A stretch of DNA of 64,000 nucleotides from Casuarina equisetifolia (taxonomy: Eukaryota; Streptophyta; Magnoliopsida; Fagales; Casuarinaceae). This document shows, one piece after another, positions 46,993 to 58,414 of the stretch. The DNA lies in assembly GCA_028551475.1 (NCBI GenBank), contig CM052358.1, positions 2,730,501 through 2,794,500 on the forward strand, given 5' to 3'. Made by a program: the position numbers and the translations under genes. Position 1 is the stretch's first letter. Each line of letters begins with the position of its first letter. The notes beneath the pieces were generated by a model. The model made no database searches. It was not told the DNA's origin and worked only from the letters and a program-made list of their open reading frames with translations.

Positions 46993-49900
46993 TCATACAT
47001 TGCTCCCTATAGTTTCTTCCTTCGTTATCGTTTCCAGGAACTTCGTACGTTTTTCGTTTCGGATGTCGAGTATGGTCCGTGGCACTGGTTGGAGGGAACC
47101 ATGCAATTCAACCAGGTGAAGGAACTCTTGTTTGGTCAAACTTTTCTTTTCAACAAGTACGTCAACCACGGCGTCCATAAGTGTTCGGTTTTGCAGCAGA
47201 ATCTGATGAGCAAGACAATGAATCGTTATAACATCTTCACAAAAGGATATCAAAAGACTGTTTGGTGAAATGAGTTTACCTCTTTTGCACGTTCATAGCA
47301 CAAGTCGACAATCCGTGATGCCTCAAGATCAATCTCCTGAAAATTGATTTGCATCATAGTGCAGTGAGAACAGGAATTGCATTATTGTTTTCAAATAACT
47401 TGATCTAACTTTGATCTTATCCCTGCCGCTTGCTTGTGTATCACAAAAGAGCAAAAACAGGAGAAGAAATTGGAAGATAGAGAGAGAGTCCATTACATTA
47501 ATTCGTTCTGCCACCCAGAAATCAGATAATCCATGATGTTTCTCAGAGAGGCCACCAAGAACCAACGTCCGTGCTTCTGACCGTGCATTATCTGCTGTTT
47601 CAGCCCATATTGTGCTCAACTGGAGTAACAAAAGCGTTAATTACTGGATCAACCAAGACCATTTGAATTAGAATGAAATGTGATAACATATCTACAACAT
47701 TGAGATGGACATACTTTTCTGATGAATACAATTATAAAATGAATCCTTCCTTCCTATGATGGATAGAGTCTACTAATTGTCAGAAAGTCTAGAAACTATC
47801 AAAAGCTGCGGGTTAACGAAGTTTCTGAGTTAAGATCCTCCACTTCTTGAATAGCACAGCCATCACAACCAGAAGTGAGATCCAGGATTAAAGCTCAGAA
47901 CTGAAGAAAATAGCCCTTGATTCCAACTAGGGCACAGCCTTCACTTTCAAATTTCGGGATACATGTCAAAGATGAAACACTGACAGTTAAATCACTCCAT
48001 GGATGATTTCGGCCTGACTATGCATGTAAAAAACCACAGTTCTTCACAGAATCACTAAGAATGTATTCTTGAACATACATGCACGCATACATACAGCTAT
48101 GACCAAATTAGGCAAGTTGCAATGCCTGAAACATGCGTAACTATCACTAATTATTTCAGAAACTGTAGCCAAACTGTTGATTATACACCCGCCAGTCATC
48201 AGTATCTTTATTAGATCATCCCCCACAATGAAAAAAAGTATTTTGAGTGTAATGAGAGTCTCGCACTATTCTTCGAAAATATGTTGTTGGTACTCCAAAG
48301 TTATATCTGCCAAACTAGGAGCTACAGAAACATAAATAAGACTATACCCAAATATCGTATGATACTTCCTAAAACAAATTGTTGTCAACGGTTCGATTAG
48401 GATCACAATAGACATCTGCTGCAGAACATTTTATGTGTATCTTTAAGAAAACACAGCAATTTTACATAGAGAGAGGTCCTTTACAGCATCCAAACTTGAC
48501 TTTTTTACTGGATACTTTTAACTTTCTCCACCATGGTTTCCCCCCATGGTTTTGAATCACTTGCATAACAACAATTTAAAGGTTTCCTTACCTGATCCTC
48601 ACCATACCATATCTCATCTGCCGCACGCGGGGCTAGTTGAACAGTTATATGATCCAGGAGGGATTGACGGCTGCATGGCATGAGGAAATAAGAGTGAAAA
48701 AAAAACAGAACAGTGTGATAAATACTACCACTACTGCTACTACCATTACAAACAACTAAGTAAAAAAGAAAATATTACAGGAGCCAAGAGACTGCTGTGG
48801 ATGCACATCCCCCAAGGAAAGCGCATTATGGCATTGATCTTTATATTATAATTACTCACAAACTCTCAGATACTTGATCCAAGAAAGACTAAGAGATACA
48901 AATGAATACGTACGTGAGCATTCCTTCATTAAATTTAACAGGATCCATTTTCATTCGAACGTAGCCCAACTCCCTTCCAGCTCTAGGAGCTATTGTGACC
49001 TGCAGCAGCACACTAAACTGTGAGAAATTTTCGGTCATTGTTACACAAGTAGCAGTAACTTTCATATAGAGAAGAAACAAACAATTAATTTGCAGCAATA
49101 GGACCAAATATGTCAATGGGTTAAATTTTAAGTTTATTATCAAACATTCCAATGGGTAGAACTTAAAAACAGAAACAATCAATTTGCAGCACCAAGGGCA
49201 AACATGTCAATTGGTTAAATGTTACTTTGACAAGTCCAACAACAATCCATAATTCCAAAGCGATAGAACATAATGCAAAATCTCTTAAGAATAATTAAGG
49301 TTATGCAATTATTATATGCAACACCTACTTGTCCAAAAAATTGAGGCCTACATTATATGCACCACCTACTTTTCATAAAAAAGTGAAAACAGTTGGATTT
49401 AGGGACCATACGAACTCAATATTCTTAAGATCAGGAAAGTTCACAGCTACAACAGCCATTGCTGCTTCATTAATTGCTACTTGCTTCCACGTCTGCGGGC
49501 TTCTCTCCTTTCTATCCAGCATTCCTCTTTCTTCCATTTGTGCAGCTTGTAACAAGTCATCTGTAGTAATCTGCACGAGTACAATAAGTTCTTTACTACA
49601 CCATTTTTATGTGTGCAATTGTTAGAAACGCTGTCAAGTTTGTTATTGTATAAAATTATAAGGCTAAGCATAAAAATCGAATATTTAAGCAACCAACAGC
49701 ACTAAAGCGAGCACATTCAAATTTCACAAGTTTTTCATTACGTGATAACTTGGTGTTCTGAATGGCAGTATGCATAGATATAACAAAGGCTCATATAGTT
49801 AACTTCTATGTAGAATTAAGAGTGGAACTTAAATTATCAAGCGCAAGAGATTTGGTATCAATATCTTTCAAGCTCATTTCTCTGCTGAGGGCACTAAAGC

Positions 49901-52900
49901 AGTTTATATTGAAGTAGTAATCTTACCACATAACCACCAATTCTCTATCCATTTTTGCAATTAAAAGTTATGTGCATAAAGTTTTCTTTAACATTTCGTT
50001 CCCTTCCATCTTCTTTCTTTTTTGGAAAATTTCATTTCTTGTAACTGGGGTTTGCTCTCTTGAGTGCACCCCCCCATTTGGAAATTTCTAATTGTTCCTC
50101 AATGCCAGTTGATTTTTATTCAAAGCTAAAGAGAAAAAAGAACAACGCTTAGAAAAAGAGTACCTCAGTCCTTCCATCACGAATCATATTGATAGCAGCA
50201 ACCTCAACAATGTTAGCTAGCTCTGCACCAACCATGCCATCGGTCATACTAGCAACAGCCATATAGTCCACATCTTCAGCCATAGGCTTCTTACGGGCAT
50301 GAACCTGCAAACGGGAAAATATAACAAATTGGAAAAACTCAAGAACTGCAAAACCAATAGAGTGGAAGTACAGAGAGGAGACTGCAAAATGGCAATTGTG
50401 CAATAATGGAGCATTCAGCATGTAAATGCAGCTTAGGAACCAGCACCTTCAATATTTCAATACGACCTATGAGGCCAGGCTTTGGGATATATATTTTCCG
50501 ATCAAACCGTCCAGGTCTCACAAGAGCTGGATCTAGAATATCTGGTCTATTTGTGGAAGCAATTGTGATCACTTCCCCTCTTCCTTCAAATCCATCCAAG
50601 CAAACAAGGAGCTGTTGGATACACACAGCAATGGAAATCAATTAACAGACAGAAGACAGCATAAGATTTTTCTAATTGAATACATACTGTAGCCAACCTG
50701 ATTAAGGGTGGCATCACGTTCCTGTCCACCAGAACCCTTTATCAGACCACGCTCCCTTCCAACAGCATCCAGTTCATCAATGAAGACAACAGATGGAGCC
50801 TTTGCAAAACAGATCATAACCAAGAATACAACATGTTAAAAACACGTTCATCTCTGTTAAGCATGTTGAATACTGAGAAAGCAGGGATAAGTCATGAGAA
50901 GTGACAGAATAAAGAAAAAATAAATATAATTACTAAGAGTTAAGATACATAAGGAAGATATATCGATCTCTTTCAGAAAGAAGTAAAAGAAACAAGGATC
51001 AAACTTAATTGCAAATAAGATGATTCACCCCCACCCAACACAAAAATAAAAAAAAAAAAACAAAAAACGCTTGAAGATGATGCATACATTTTCCCTTGCT
51101 TCTTGGTATAGCCCTCGGACACGAGAAGCACCAACACCAACATAAATCTCCACAAACTGAGAGGCAGAAATTGAGAAGAAGTTAACCCCTGCCTCTCCAG
51201 CCACAGCTTTTGCCAGTAAAGTCTTCCCCACACCAGGAGGACCACAAAGGAGTATGCCACCTGATTAAGAGACAAAATTCTACCAGAAATTTGTTACTTG
51301 CAACATAAGATATCCTTGCACGTATGTGTGTGTGTGAACAAGATATGTTCCAAAATTGTGTCTATGAGGCTTGCATCATAGAGGTCCTTCCAAAAAGGGA
51401 TAGAGAAGGAAGATATGTGATAAAAACCAAAAAAAGAAGAGTTGGACCATGCAACAAATTACTCCTTTTTGTTCATAAAAGGTACCAGAAAACATCAAAG
51501 GTGCTTCATCCAAAAGCATAGGCCGCACACAGGGATGCAACCCCTCTAGCAATCAATAATATTTTGCATGGAAGAAAGTGCAATCCGAGGGAGGTAGAAA
51601 TCAATAAATACTTCCAAGGGGGAGGTATAAACACTCAAGAAAAGTAATGTTTGTATAAGAAGGTAGCTGTTCAATCCCCTCAAGAGTTTCAATCATGTCT
51701 TTAATCAAAACTGCAACAGACTATCAGAAAGCTAAGCGCCTGAACAAACTTTAATTCCTCGTAGCTATTTGGAAAAAATACACGGATGAGATCCTTAGTA
51801 TCATATTAGTTGCATGCATTCATTCATGTGACTAAAATTATACTCCTAAAGGCATTGTTCCCCAACCATCCAGAAACAAGTTCAATACACACACAAACTA
51901 AATAAATGGAATATACTTTCACCCAATTAAGAGCCCAAGTGAAGTAAGATGAAAGCCTATGATGAGGAGAAACCTACGAAGGTCATTATGAAATTAAAGC
52001 TCTGACTGCATGGAGGATTTAATGAATAGTTGTCAAAAGAGAATGTAATATTACCAACTTCTGTAACAAAATGAGAAGAATCCCTATTTGATAGTTGGTC
52101 AAGCACAAACAACAATGTTTCTGCACTAGCAGGAAGTAAATGGTGACAAAATTCAAGTTGGAGAAGCTACAAATGTGATAGGCAGGACAAGGGAGAAAAC
52201 AAAAATACATATGAACAAACTTTATTTGACCTTAAAATGTGCCTTCTGAACCTAGATGGCAAAAGCATTTGTGTCATTAAGCTCAAAACGAAATTAGTTT
52301 CAAGTAAGAATAAGATCATAAATTGATCTCTTAACTAACTTTAGCGCAAGGCAAAACAAAGTTAAAAGAAAGCAATATTTCCGTAATTAGGATAACCATG
52401 ACTCCCCATTTTCCACCAGGATTTTCTCCATTCCAACTTAATTCCCATCAATTCTGGCACCGGTATGTAAGAAATATTGCTTTATTGTGCCTCTTAGTCA
52501 ACAAGGACCCTCAAGAATAAACAGACAATATAAATCCTCTTGTTAAAAGTTGAAAGGCTGAGATTGGAGCTATGGAAGCATTATAACAAGAAGTCCGCGA
52601 TCAAGTACTCTGGATGAAAATCACCCTGCACTGCCTATCCTCATAGCTAGGAGAAAAGGATTCGTGATTCATCAGATCGAAACATGACAACAGACAACGT
52701 AACATGAATAAAACCACTCCAATTCTAGCACTCCAAACCAGTAAGCAGCTATATAAAACAAGTAGAGATGCACCTACAATTCACTCCAAACAAGCATCAG
52801 GTCCGTATTTCTTACTTAAAAGTTCAAAAAGCAATCAGAATATCACGTTAGCTTTTAGCAGCATAGCTCTGGCAAACTCTAACCTGGTATTTTCACTCCT

Positions 52901-54231
52901 CTCCTCCGATACATTTCCCCGTGCGTGAAAAACTTCACAATCTCCTCAAGTTCAAGCCGTATCTTCCCAAGCCCTGCAACATCCGAAAACTTAACATCCA
53001 CACCCCTCTCCAGATACTGCGGCAACCTCCTATTTTGTGCCCGCCTAACACGAGCCCCCGACTTCATAAACTGCATAGCCATCTTCAAACTCGGGTTGGT
53101 CTCAGCACCCCCTTGTTCACTATCCTCATCCTCACCCTCCATCCCCTGCATCTGCCTCTCCAACTCCTTCATTTTCTTTCTCTCCTCCGCCTCCGCCTTC
53201 TCTATCTTCAACCTATCCTCATAGTCCTTCTTCTGCTTCTTATAACTAAGCACTACCGTTCTGTAAAAAATCACGAAGAATAACACTCCAAGCCCATTGA
53301 CAACGTTTGAGTCCCTTGCCAAATGGGCCCACACATTGGACGTGTTCCTGTAGTTCGCTTTTGCTGCCAGCAAAGCTTCCTCACTCCTCTTCTTCCTCGC
53401 CTCCCTCTTTTTCCTCCTCTCCTCCTCTTTCCTCTGCACCTTTATTGCCTTCTCCATCATGTCCTTCTCCTTCCTCATCGTCTCCAGCTCCTCTTTCTTC
53501 TCCCTCTTCATCTGTTCCCTCATCATCCTCAGCTCCATCGCTCGCTTCGACTCCTTCTTCGGCTTCGCCAGACTCAACACGAATTCCGGCAGTTTCCCCA
53601 GAAACCCCAAGTACGGGGCAGGCATCTCCGGCTTCTTAACCGGAGGCGTATACGCGTTGACGCACTGCGAATCGATGTTTAATTCGTCCCAGGATTGCCA
53701 GAACTTCCCATTTCCATCCAAAGACGGTAAAACAGTCCTGAAAACCCTCGAGTCTTCCAGAACCACGAGGACCGGTTCCGGCCGGTGCCGCAAGCTATTA
53801 CCACCCTGCTTGATTACATGCTTGAGCTTCCCCTCTCTCTTGAATTCCAAGAGCTCGGTATAAGGAATGCGGTCCGATACGATTGGAAGTCCCTTTGCCC
53901 AGGATTTGAGCTCCTCCGGGGTCAGGGCTTCGAGCTTTTTCGGCGTCGTTTTCTTGGGCGAGCGTTTTTTCACAGCAGCAGCGGCAGCGGCAGCTTGTGG
54001 AGGGAGAGACGTGGAAATGATAGTGAGGGTTGAGGAGAGGGTGAGGAGATTGACTTGGGGTTGTTTCTTGGTTTTATCGAATTTTTCATCCTCGTCAGGC
54101 TTTGGGTTATGAATTTGGGCGGAAAATACAGGGCGGAGACGGAATCGCTTTTTGTACAGAGAAGAAAAAGAAGAGGAACAAGAAGAAGAAGAAGAAGAAG
54201 AAGAGTAAGGAAGACGGCATTGGCAAGCCAT
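46993..54231 (-). CDS. FTSHI2: FtsHi2, plastid FtsH-like AAA ATPase lacking protease site
   Basis: Eleven exons on the minus strand: 54231-52884, 51260-51088, 50799-50698, 50611-50447, 50304-50164, 49570-49412, 48999-48914, 48670-48592, 47619-47497, 47336-47280, 47202-46993. All have GT-AG junctions and join in frame to 880 residues, close to the Arabidopsis protein. The start MACQCRLPY (54231) is chosen over an ATG 24 bases earlier by family likeness. The Ser-rich, Arg-containing N-terminus fits a plastid transit peptide. A charged coiled-coil-like stretch (about 225-300) precedes a membrane segment (about 310-328). The AAA module has Walker A GPPGVGKT (456-463), Walker [10 protein letters not shown] (511-519) and [19 protein letters not shown]. 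The zinc-protease HEXXH is replaced by INEAA (676-680), so it cannot be a metalloprotease. FtsHi2 (EMB2083) is known as part of the Ycf2-FtsHi inner-envelope motor for plastid protein import and is needed for embryo development. Confidence 0.96.
49081..49225. repeat. Imperfect tandem duplication in an FTSHI2 intron
   Basis: CAATTAATTTGCAGCAATAG...ATGTCAATGGGTTAAAT is followed about 95 bp on by AATCAATTTGCAGCACCAAG...ATGTCAATTGGTTAAAT. A shorter 41-bp duplication (ATTATATGCA...CACCTACTT) lies at 49311-49375. Confidence 0.7.
51261..52883 (-). other. FTSHI2: FTSHI2 intron 1 (1.6 kb)
   Basis: The longest intron of the gene, between GTTAGA and AATCAG. I see no nested gene or recognisable repeat in it. 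Confidence 0.85.
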
Positions 54232-54788
54232 GGAGATTCGCGCTTGAACGGTCAAGGAAACAGAAGTATTTCTTCGGAATCTACATTCTCCGGTGAAGCA
54301 GAACCGTGCGGGAGAGCACAGACTTGTCGAGAGACTGAAGTACGCAGTTGAAGAGCTCCATGGCTCTGCGCGAGTTGAAGATAGAGGAGAGCGGAGAGCG
54401 GAGAGCCTTTAGGCAAAGCGCTTGCGAATTCTAAAACCGACGCCGTTTAGAAGCTCCCAAAACGTACCGTTTAATCAAAAGAGAACACATGACTCAAAGA
54501 AAATTAGAATCCAAATTGTGGCATGTTTGGTTTTCTATTCATTAACCTTCCCATAATAGCTTGATTATGGAGGATTTCACTCTAGTTCCAAGAAGAAACC
54601 AAAACGAATCTAGAAACATCATTTTCTTTGTTGATTAAAGCCAATTTCGCCACATAAAATCCCATTAAAATCCAAATATGGTATTCATTAATGGTGAGGA
54701 GGTATTCATTGGTGACAAGAAAGCTTCCATAAATGCTTGAAACTCCAGCGCTAATTTATTGCTTTCCATACAAAGACTTTCAAGTTCA
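54232..54788. other. Divergent spacer between FTSHI2 and the secreted-protein gene
   Basis: The two genes point away from each other. 54232 to about 54430 is the likely FTSHI2 leader, purine-rich on the plus strand with GAAGAA runs. The remainder carries promoters for both, without a distinctive element beyond the TATA box at 54789. Confidence 0.55.
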
Positions 54789-54795
54789 TATAAAT
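54789..54795 (+). promoter_or_regulatory. TATA box of the secreted-protein gene
   Basis: TATAAAT, 87 bp before the ATG at 54876. Confidence 0.55.
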
Positions 54796-54875
54796 TATGG
54801 CTTTGTGTTCATTCTTGAAATCAAAGAAAACTTCTCCTCAGTGAGGAAGAGAGAAGAGCCATAGAAGAAGCCAGC

Positions 54876-55454
54876 ATGAGGAGCGTCCCAGTGAAGATGG
54901 TATTTGGATTTTTGCTTGTGTTGGCTGTAACACAAGCTGATGATCCTTATACGACAACAGCAGCACCTGAACCAGCAGAAGACGTCCTTCCTTTGCTGGC
55001 GCCCGAACCAGCAGAAGGCTTTACATGGCAATTGCGGGCACCTGGACCAGCAGTAGACTCTATTTCGCCAAATGCAGCTGTTGAACTAGCACGAGGTGAT
55101 GACTTATCTCCGGTACCGCCGGCGTATGGACCAATAGAAGACTTTTCTTATCAAAGACGAGCAGGATCCTTTTCGTGGCAAGAAACGGCAGCTGGACCGG
55201 CGGAAGACTCTCCTCCGCCGAGAGCAGCATTCGAGCTATCACGTGGTGATGACTCTCCTTCGCCAACACCGGCATCTTCCCCACCTCAACATAGGCCTTC
55301 CTGTGGGAGGCCGTGCATTAAAAATTGTTTGCTTCACAGAAAGATGGCGCAGGCTTTTATGGACTGTTATCAAGCTTGCACGAAATCTTGCGAGACCGCT
55401 CATTTCAAACCAGCTGAAGAACCTTCTCCGGCGACAACTGTTTTTGGATTCTAG
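54876..55454 (+). CDS. Small secreted proline-rich protein with six-Cys hairpin tail
   Basis: 192 residues, no intron. Residues 1-21 are a signal peptide ending VTQA before DDPY; a start at Met8 is possible. The mature part is rich in Pro, Ala and acidic residues, with recurring PAE(D) steps. It contains a 50-residue internal repeat: FTWQLRAPGPA (49-59) against FSWQETAAGPA (99-109), then AAVELARGDDLSP (68-79) against AAFELSRGDDSPS (118-129). The C-terminus holds six cysteines at 143, 147, 151, 164, 168 and 172, spaced CX3CX3C-X12-CX3CX3C, as in two helices clipped together by disulphides. The tail ends in a Pro-rich FKPAEEPSP segment. I do not recognise a named family; it could be a cell-wall protein or a peptide precursor acting outside the cell. 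The clean frame, signal peptide and ordered cysteines make a real gene likely. Confidence 0.8.
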   Translation: MRSVPVKMVFGFLLVLAVTQADDPYTTTAAPEPAEDVLPLLAPEPAEGFTWQLRAPGPAVDSISPNAAVELARGDDLSPVPPAYGPIEDFSYQRRAGSFSWQETAAGPAEDSPPPRAAFELSRGDDSPSPTPASSPPQHRPSCGRPCIKNCLLHRKMAQAFMDCYQACTKSCETAHFKPAEEPSPATTVFGF

Positions 55455-56527
55455 TCGGTGTTTAGCGTGCGGATGCAGAAAAATTTAGAAGAGATTATGC
55501 GGAAACCCCCCTTCGAATAATATTGAAGTCTCTGTATTCTGCTCATGCTTTGAATATTTTAAGAGATCAGAGTTTTCTTCTGTCTTCGGTTATTGATTTC
55601 AGAAAACCCTTTTCCATCACCGCGACGGCTAGAATTGCCGGAGATATTCCATTTTCCTACCTTTAGAAGATGACCATCCGGAAATTCTGAACAAATGCGC
55701 GACAACCTTAAACAAAACTCACTCAAGGTTGAAGAGTACAGATAACAAAAAATTGACCAAAAAAAAAAAAAAACAAAACTTAATTGACGCAATAAACCCC
55801 AATTGCTTAAGCTTGAACTTCTCATCGACCATTTGAATCGTTCGTTCAGGGAAGAAGATAGGTTGTAATTGAAAACCTAAGTCAATTTCCCTCGAGTGAT
55901 TTTTCCTCCCATTTCCAGTTTCTTTATTGCCAAATGAGGATCAAGCTTCATGACACATGGCACACATGCATGTCACGGAACAACGTTGTTTCCTTTTAAG
56001 TAATGCGACGTCGTTTTATTAGGAAAAGCACCGTTCTCCCCGACAAACCTAAGACTAATTAAGCAATTTACATTCAAATTAAGGTTGCCAAGAAAGTCAT
56101 GCTCGTCTGCTTTATGCCTAATGAGAATGTAAATATAAGAGGTAAAAATGAAACCGAACAAAGAATGATAAGTTAAGAGTTGAAGTCCTAAATTAATTAG
56201 GTGAAGACACTCCTTCCTTACAAGCCAGTTTTTAAGGTTGGATATGGGTCAATTTACCAGACAATTTTACATAATTTGGTTAGTTTTATGACATTGTTTG
56301 AAAAATAGTTAGATCTTCAACAACGAATCATCCAATTCCATACCAATAAGATTAACATAAGCCTTCTGATGGGCTGGCTCTAAAATGATCAACAGGAGCG
56401 ATATTGATCAGAAGACAGAAACATTAATCCTTGTGAAGCAACCACAGGATGTAGGGAGTATTTCGTGGAAGTCATACATTTCTAGAGGATATAGAAACAA
56501 CATCAACCAAGAGGGGGAACTGGGGTT
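55455..56527. other. Spacer, no gene recognised
   Basis: Downstream of the secreted-protein gene and of the CASP-like gene (convergent). It includes 3' untranslated sequence of both and AT-rich DNA with no conserved product. Confidence 0.6.
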
Positions 56528-58414
56528 TCAGTTGTTGGACAGCCAAAGCACATCCTGGATGGCGGAAGTGGCCAGCAAGATGCAGCTGAAGAAAGTGAAG
56601 GCTATTGAAATGGCAACATGGTCGCAGAAGCTATGTAGAGGCTTACAGAAGTTTGGTAGAGCCGTATGTCGGATCCCTGTGCGATTCAAGTTGGTCACCC
56701 CCGACGAAGCCGATCCAGCACTCATCAGAGCATATGCAAACACCTGAAGCTTGAAAATAGTCAGGCCCCTTAAACAGCACTAATGAACCCAAAGTGAACA
56801 CCAAATTCTGTAAGGTAATAGAAGAAATACGAGGTCTCATATCAAGGACCTAGGTTTTTAAACAGCCAGCAACTAATAACTAATCTACTAACTTATTGAC
56901 AAATAATTACTTCCATCCTAGGGGCCACTTGCGTCTAGTACTACATATTTTCTGGTCTCAAGAAACCTGGCGACTAACAACAAAAATGCACGTCGCAGAA
57001 TATGTATTTTCCTGGAAAACAATTTCTTGAAACTGCAATTTTACCTGATCTCCGGCGAAAAGAAGCCATGCATGATTTCTTGAGGGGATGACCGGAGAAT
57101 TCCTCAGCAGCCTCGACGCGCTGATGAGGAGTTGCAGCAAGGAGTGAGCCGCGACGGCAGCCGAAACTCCGAGAAGATACCTGCTCAGCACGAATTCACA
57201 GAGTTTCAACAACTTTTGATCACACAAATCACACCTTCAAATCGATTACGGCCTGAAACGCAACATCGACAGAAAACGGAACTTTTCTTTTGAAATACTT
57301 CTCGCTTGAGATCACACTTGTTAGATGAACTCTAACCAATTCAGTCCAAAGGCTAATGGCGTGTAAAACTCGGCATTAGGGACCCAAAAGGGTGGAAAAC
57401 AGACGGCAAAGTTTCATCTGAAACTCGAATTTCTTGTACCTTAATCGTTTTGTTTAGTGAAGAGTCAAAAAGCTGGGAACAAATGGGAAATTAAGTAAGA
57501 TTCCGGGCCAGAAAGTTCTGTAAAGAGACAAAAAAACAATAAAGAAGGACATTCACGGGTCTGACTCTGTTCATTCAGATCCAATGAAACATGTAAGACT
57601 CAATTCCCAGTTTGTTGTTACACTAGAAGCACCAGACACAAGGCAATTACGTCAACATAGTTTGTCTACCGATTTCCCACAACCCACCAAACCGACCGGG
57701 AAAAGGACCTGCCATTCAGGTCAATTCATTTGGTGAAAAGTGAGGAGGGGAAAAAAATTAGTGGAGTAAGTAAAGCCGAAATCCAAAGGACCTTTTGGTT
57801 AAACATTGTCAAAGCCAAAAAGAAAAGAACAACGTGGGAAGATGATCATGCTCCAGTTGGCTGCCAATAAAGGAACTCGATTTTCGAAAACATGTTCTTG
57901 GCACTTGAAACCCCACAAAATATCCGAGGAAAAGGTCAAAGAAAGTGAAATATCCTAGATTTAAAATAATTCAATTTTGGGAGCAAACCAGAAAGGAGCT
58001 TGAAGAAAAATTAAACAGCTTGGAATCCAGTGGTGAACACTGCGACTAGCGCTCCCTCATTTTCCTGATCTTTCTCAGTCGCCAAACCGCAAAATAGAAG
58101 ACTCAGAAGAGCATACAGGCAACGGAAGCTTACTCGAAGGAGTGAGAGAAAGACCACTTGGAGTAAACGGGGAGCTGGAAGCCATAGATGGAGACGGTGC
58201 TAGCCTCCTTGGCAGTGACCATGAATGACAGAGCTGTCACCGAGGTCGCCATGCACAGCAGCCTCAGCACCAGGTGCGCCACGTCGGACTTCCGGCGCAC
58301 CGGCGAGCCCTTCGTTTCGGACGGCCTGGTCATCCCAAGTGCCCCAATGAGTGTGCCGTTCTCCGCCGCAGCAACCTTCGCCTCCTCGGTCGCCCTACGA
58401 TCGCTCACCATCAT
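56528..58414 (-). CDS. CASP-like four-pass membrane protein (probably CASPL3A type)
   Basis: Three exons on the minus strand: 58414-58134, 57180-57045 and 56743-56528, with GT-AG introns of 953 and 301 bp, giving 210 residues (209 if the second Met is used). A soluble N-terminus (about 1-47) precedes four predicted membrane segments: AHLVLRLLCMATSVTALSFM; EYLLGVSAAVAAHSLLQLLI; FAGDQVFAYALMSAGSA; and HVAISIAFTFFSCILLATSA. The conserved Arg in segment 1 (LVLRLL) and Asp in segment 3 (AGDQ) are the CASP-domain signature (old UPF0497/DUF588). The extracellular loop with IYGFQLPVYSKWSFSHSFEY points to CASPL subfamily 3; that assignment is from memory of the family and less sure than the family itself. 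CASP proteins organise plasma-membrane domains and local wall deposition, as in the Casparian strip; CASP-like members are expressed in many tissues. Confidence 0.9.
57181..58133 (-). other. Intron 1 of the CASP-like gene
   Basis: 953 bp between GTAAGC and GAGCAG; no nested gene seen. Confidence 0.8.

Noticed and set aside
52921-54351. Several long plus-strand frames, Leu- or Ser-rich, opposite FTSHI2 exon 1
   Set aside because: Shadows of a biased coding exon; the minus strand joins ten further exons in frame.
56385-56747. Plus-strand frame of 120 codons
   Set aside because: It overlaps exon 3 of the CASP-like gene in antisense; the minus strand has the family signature and splice sites.
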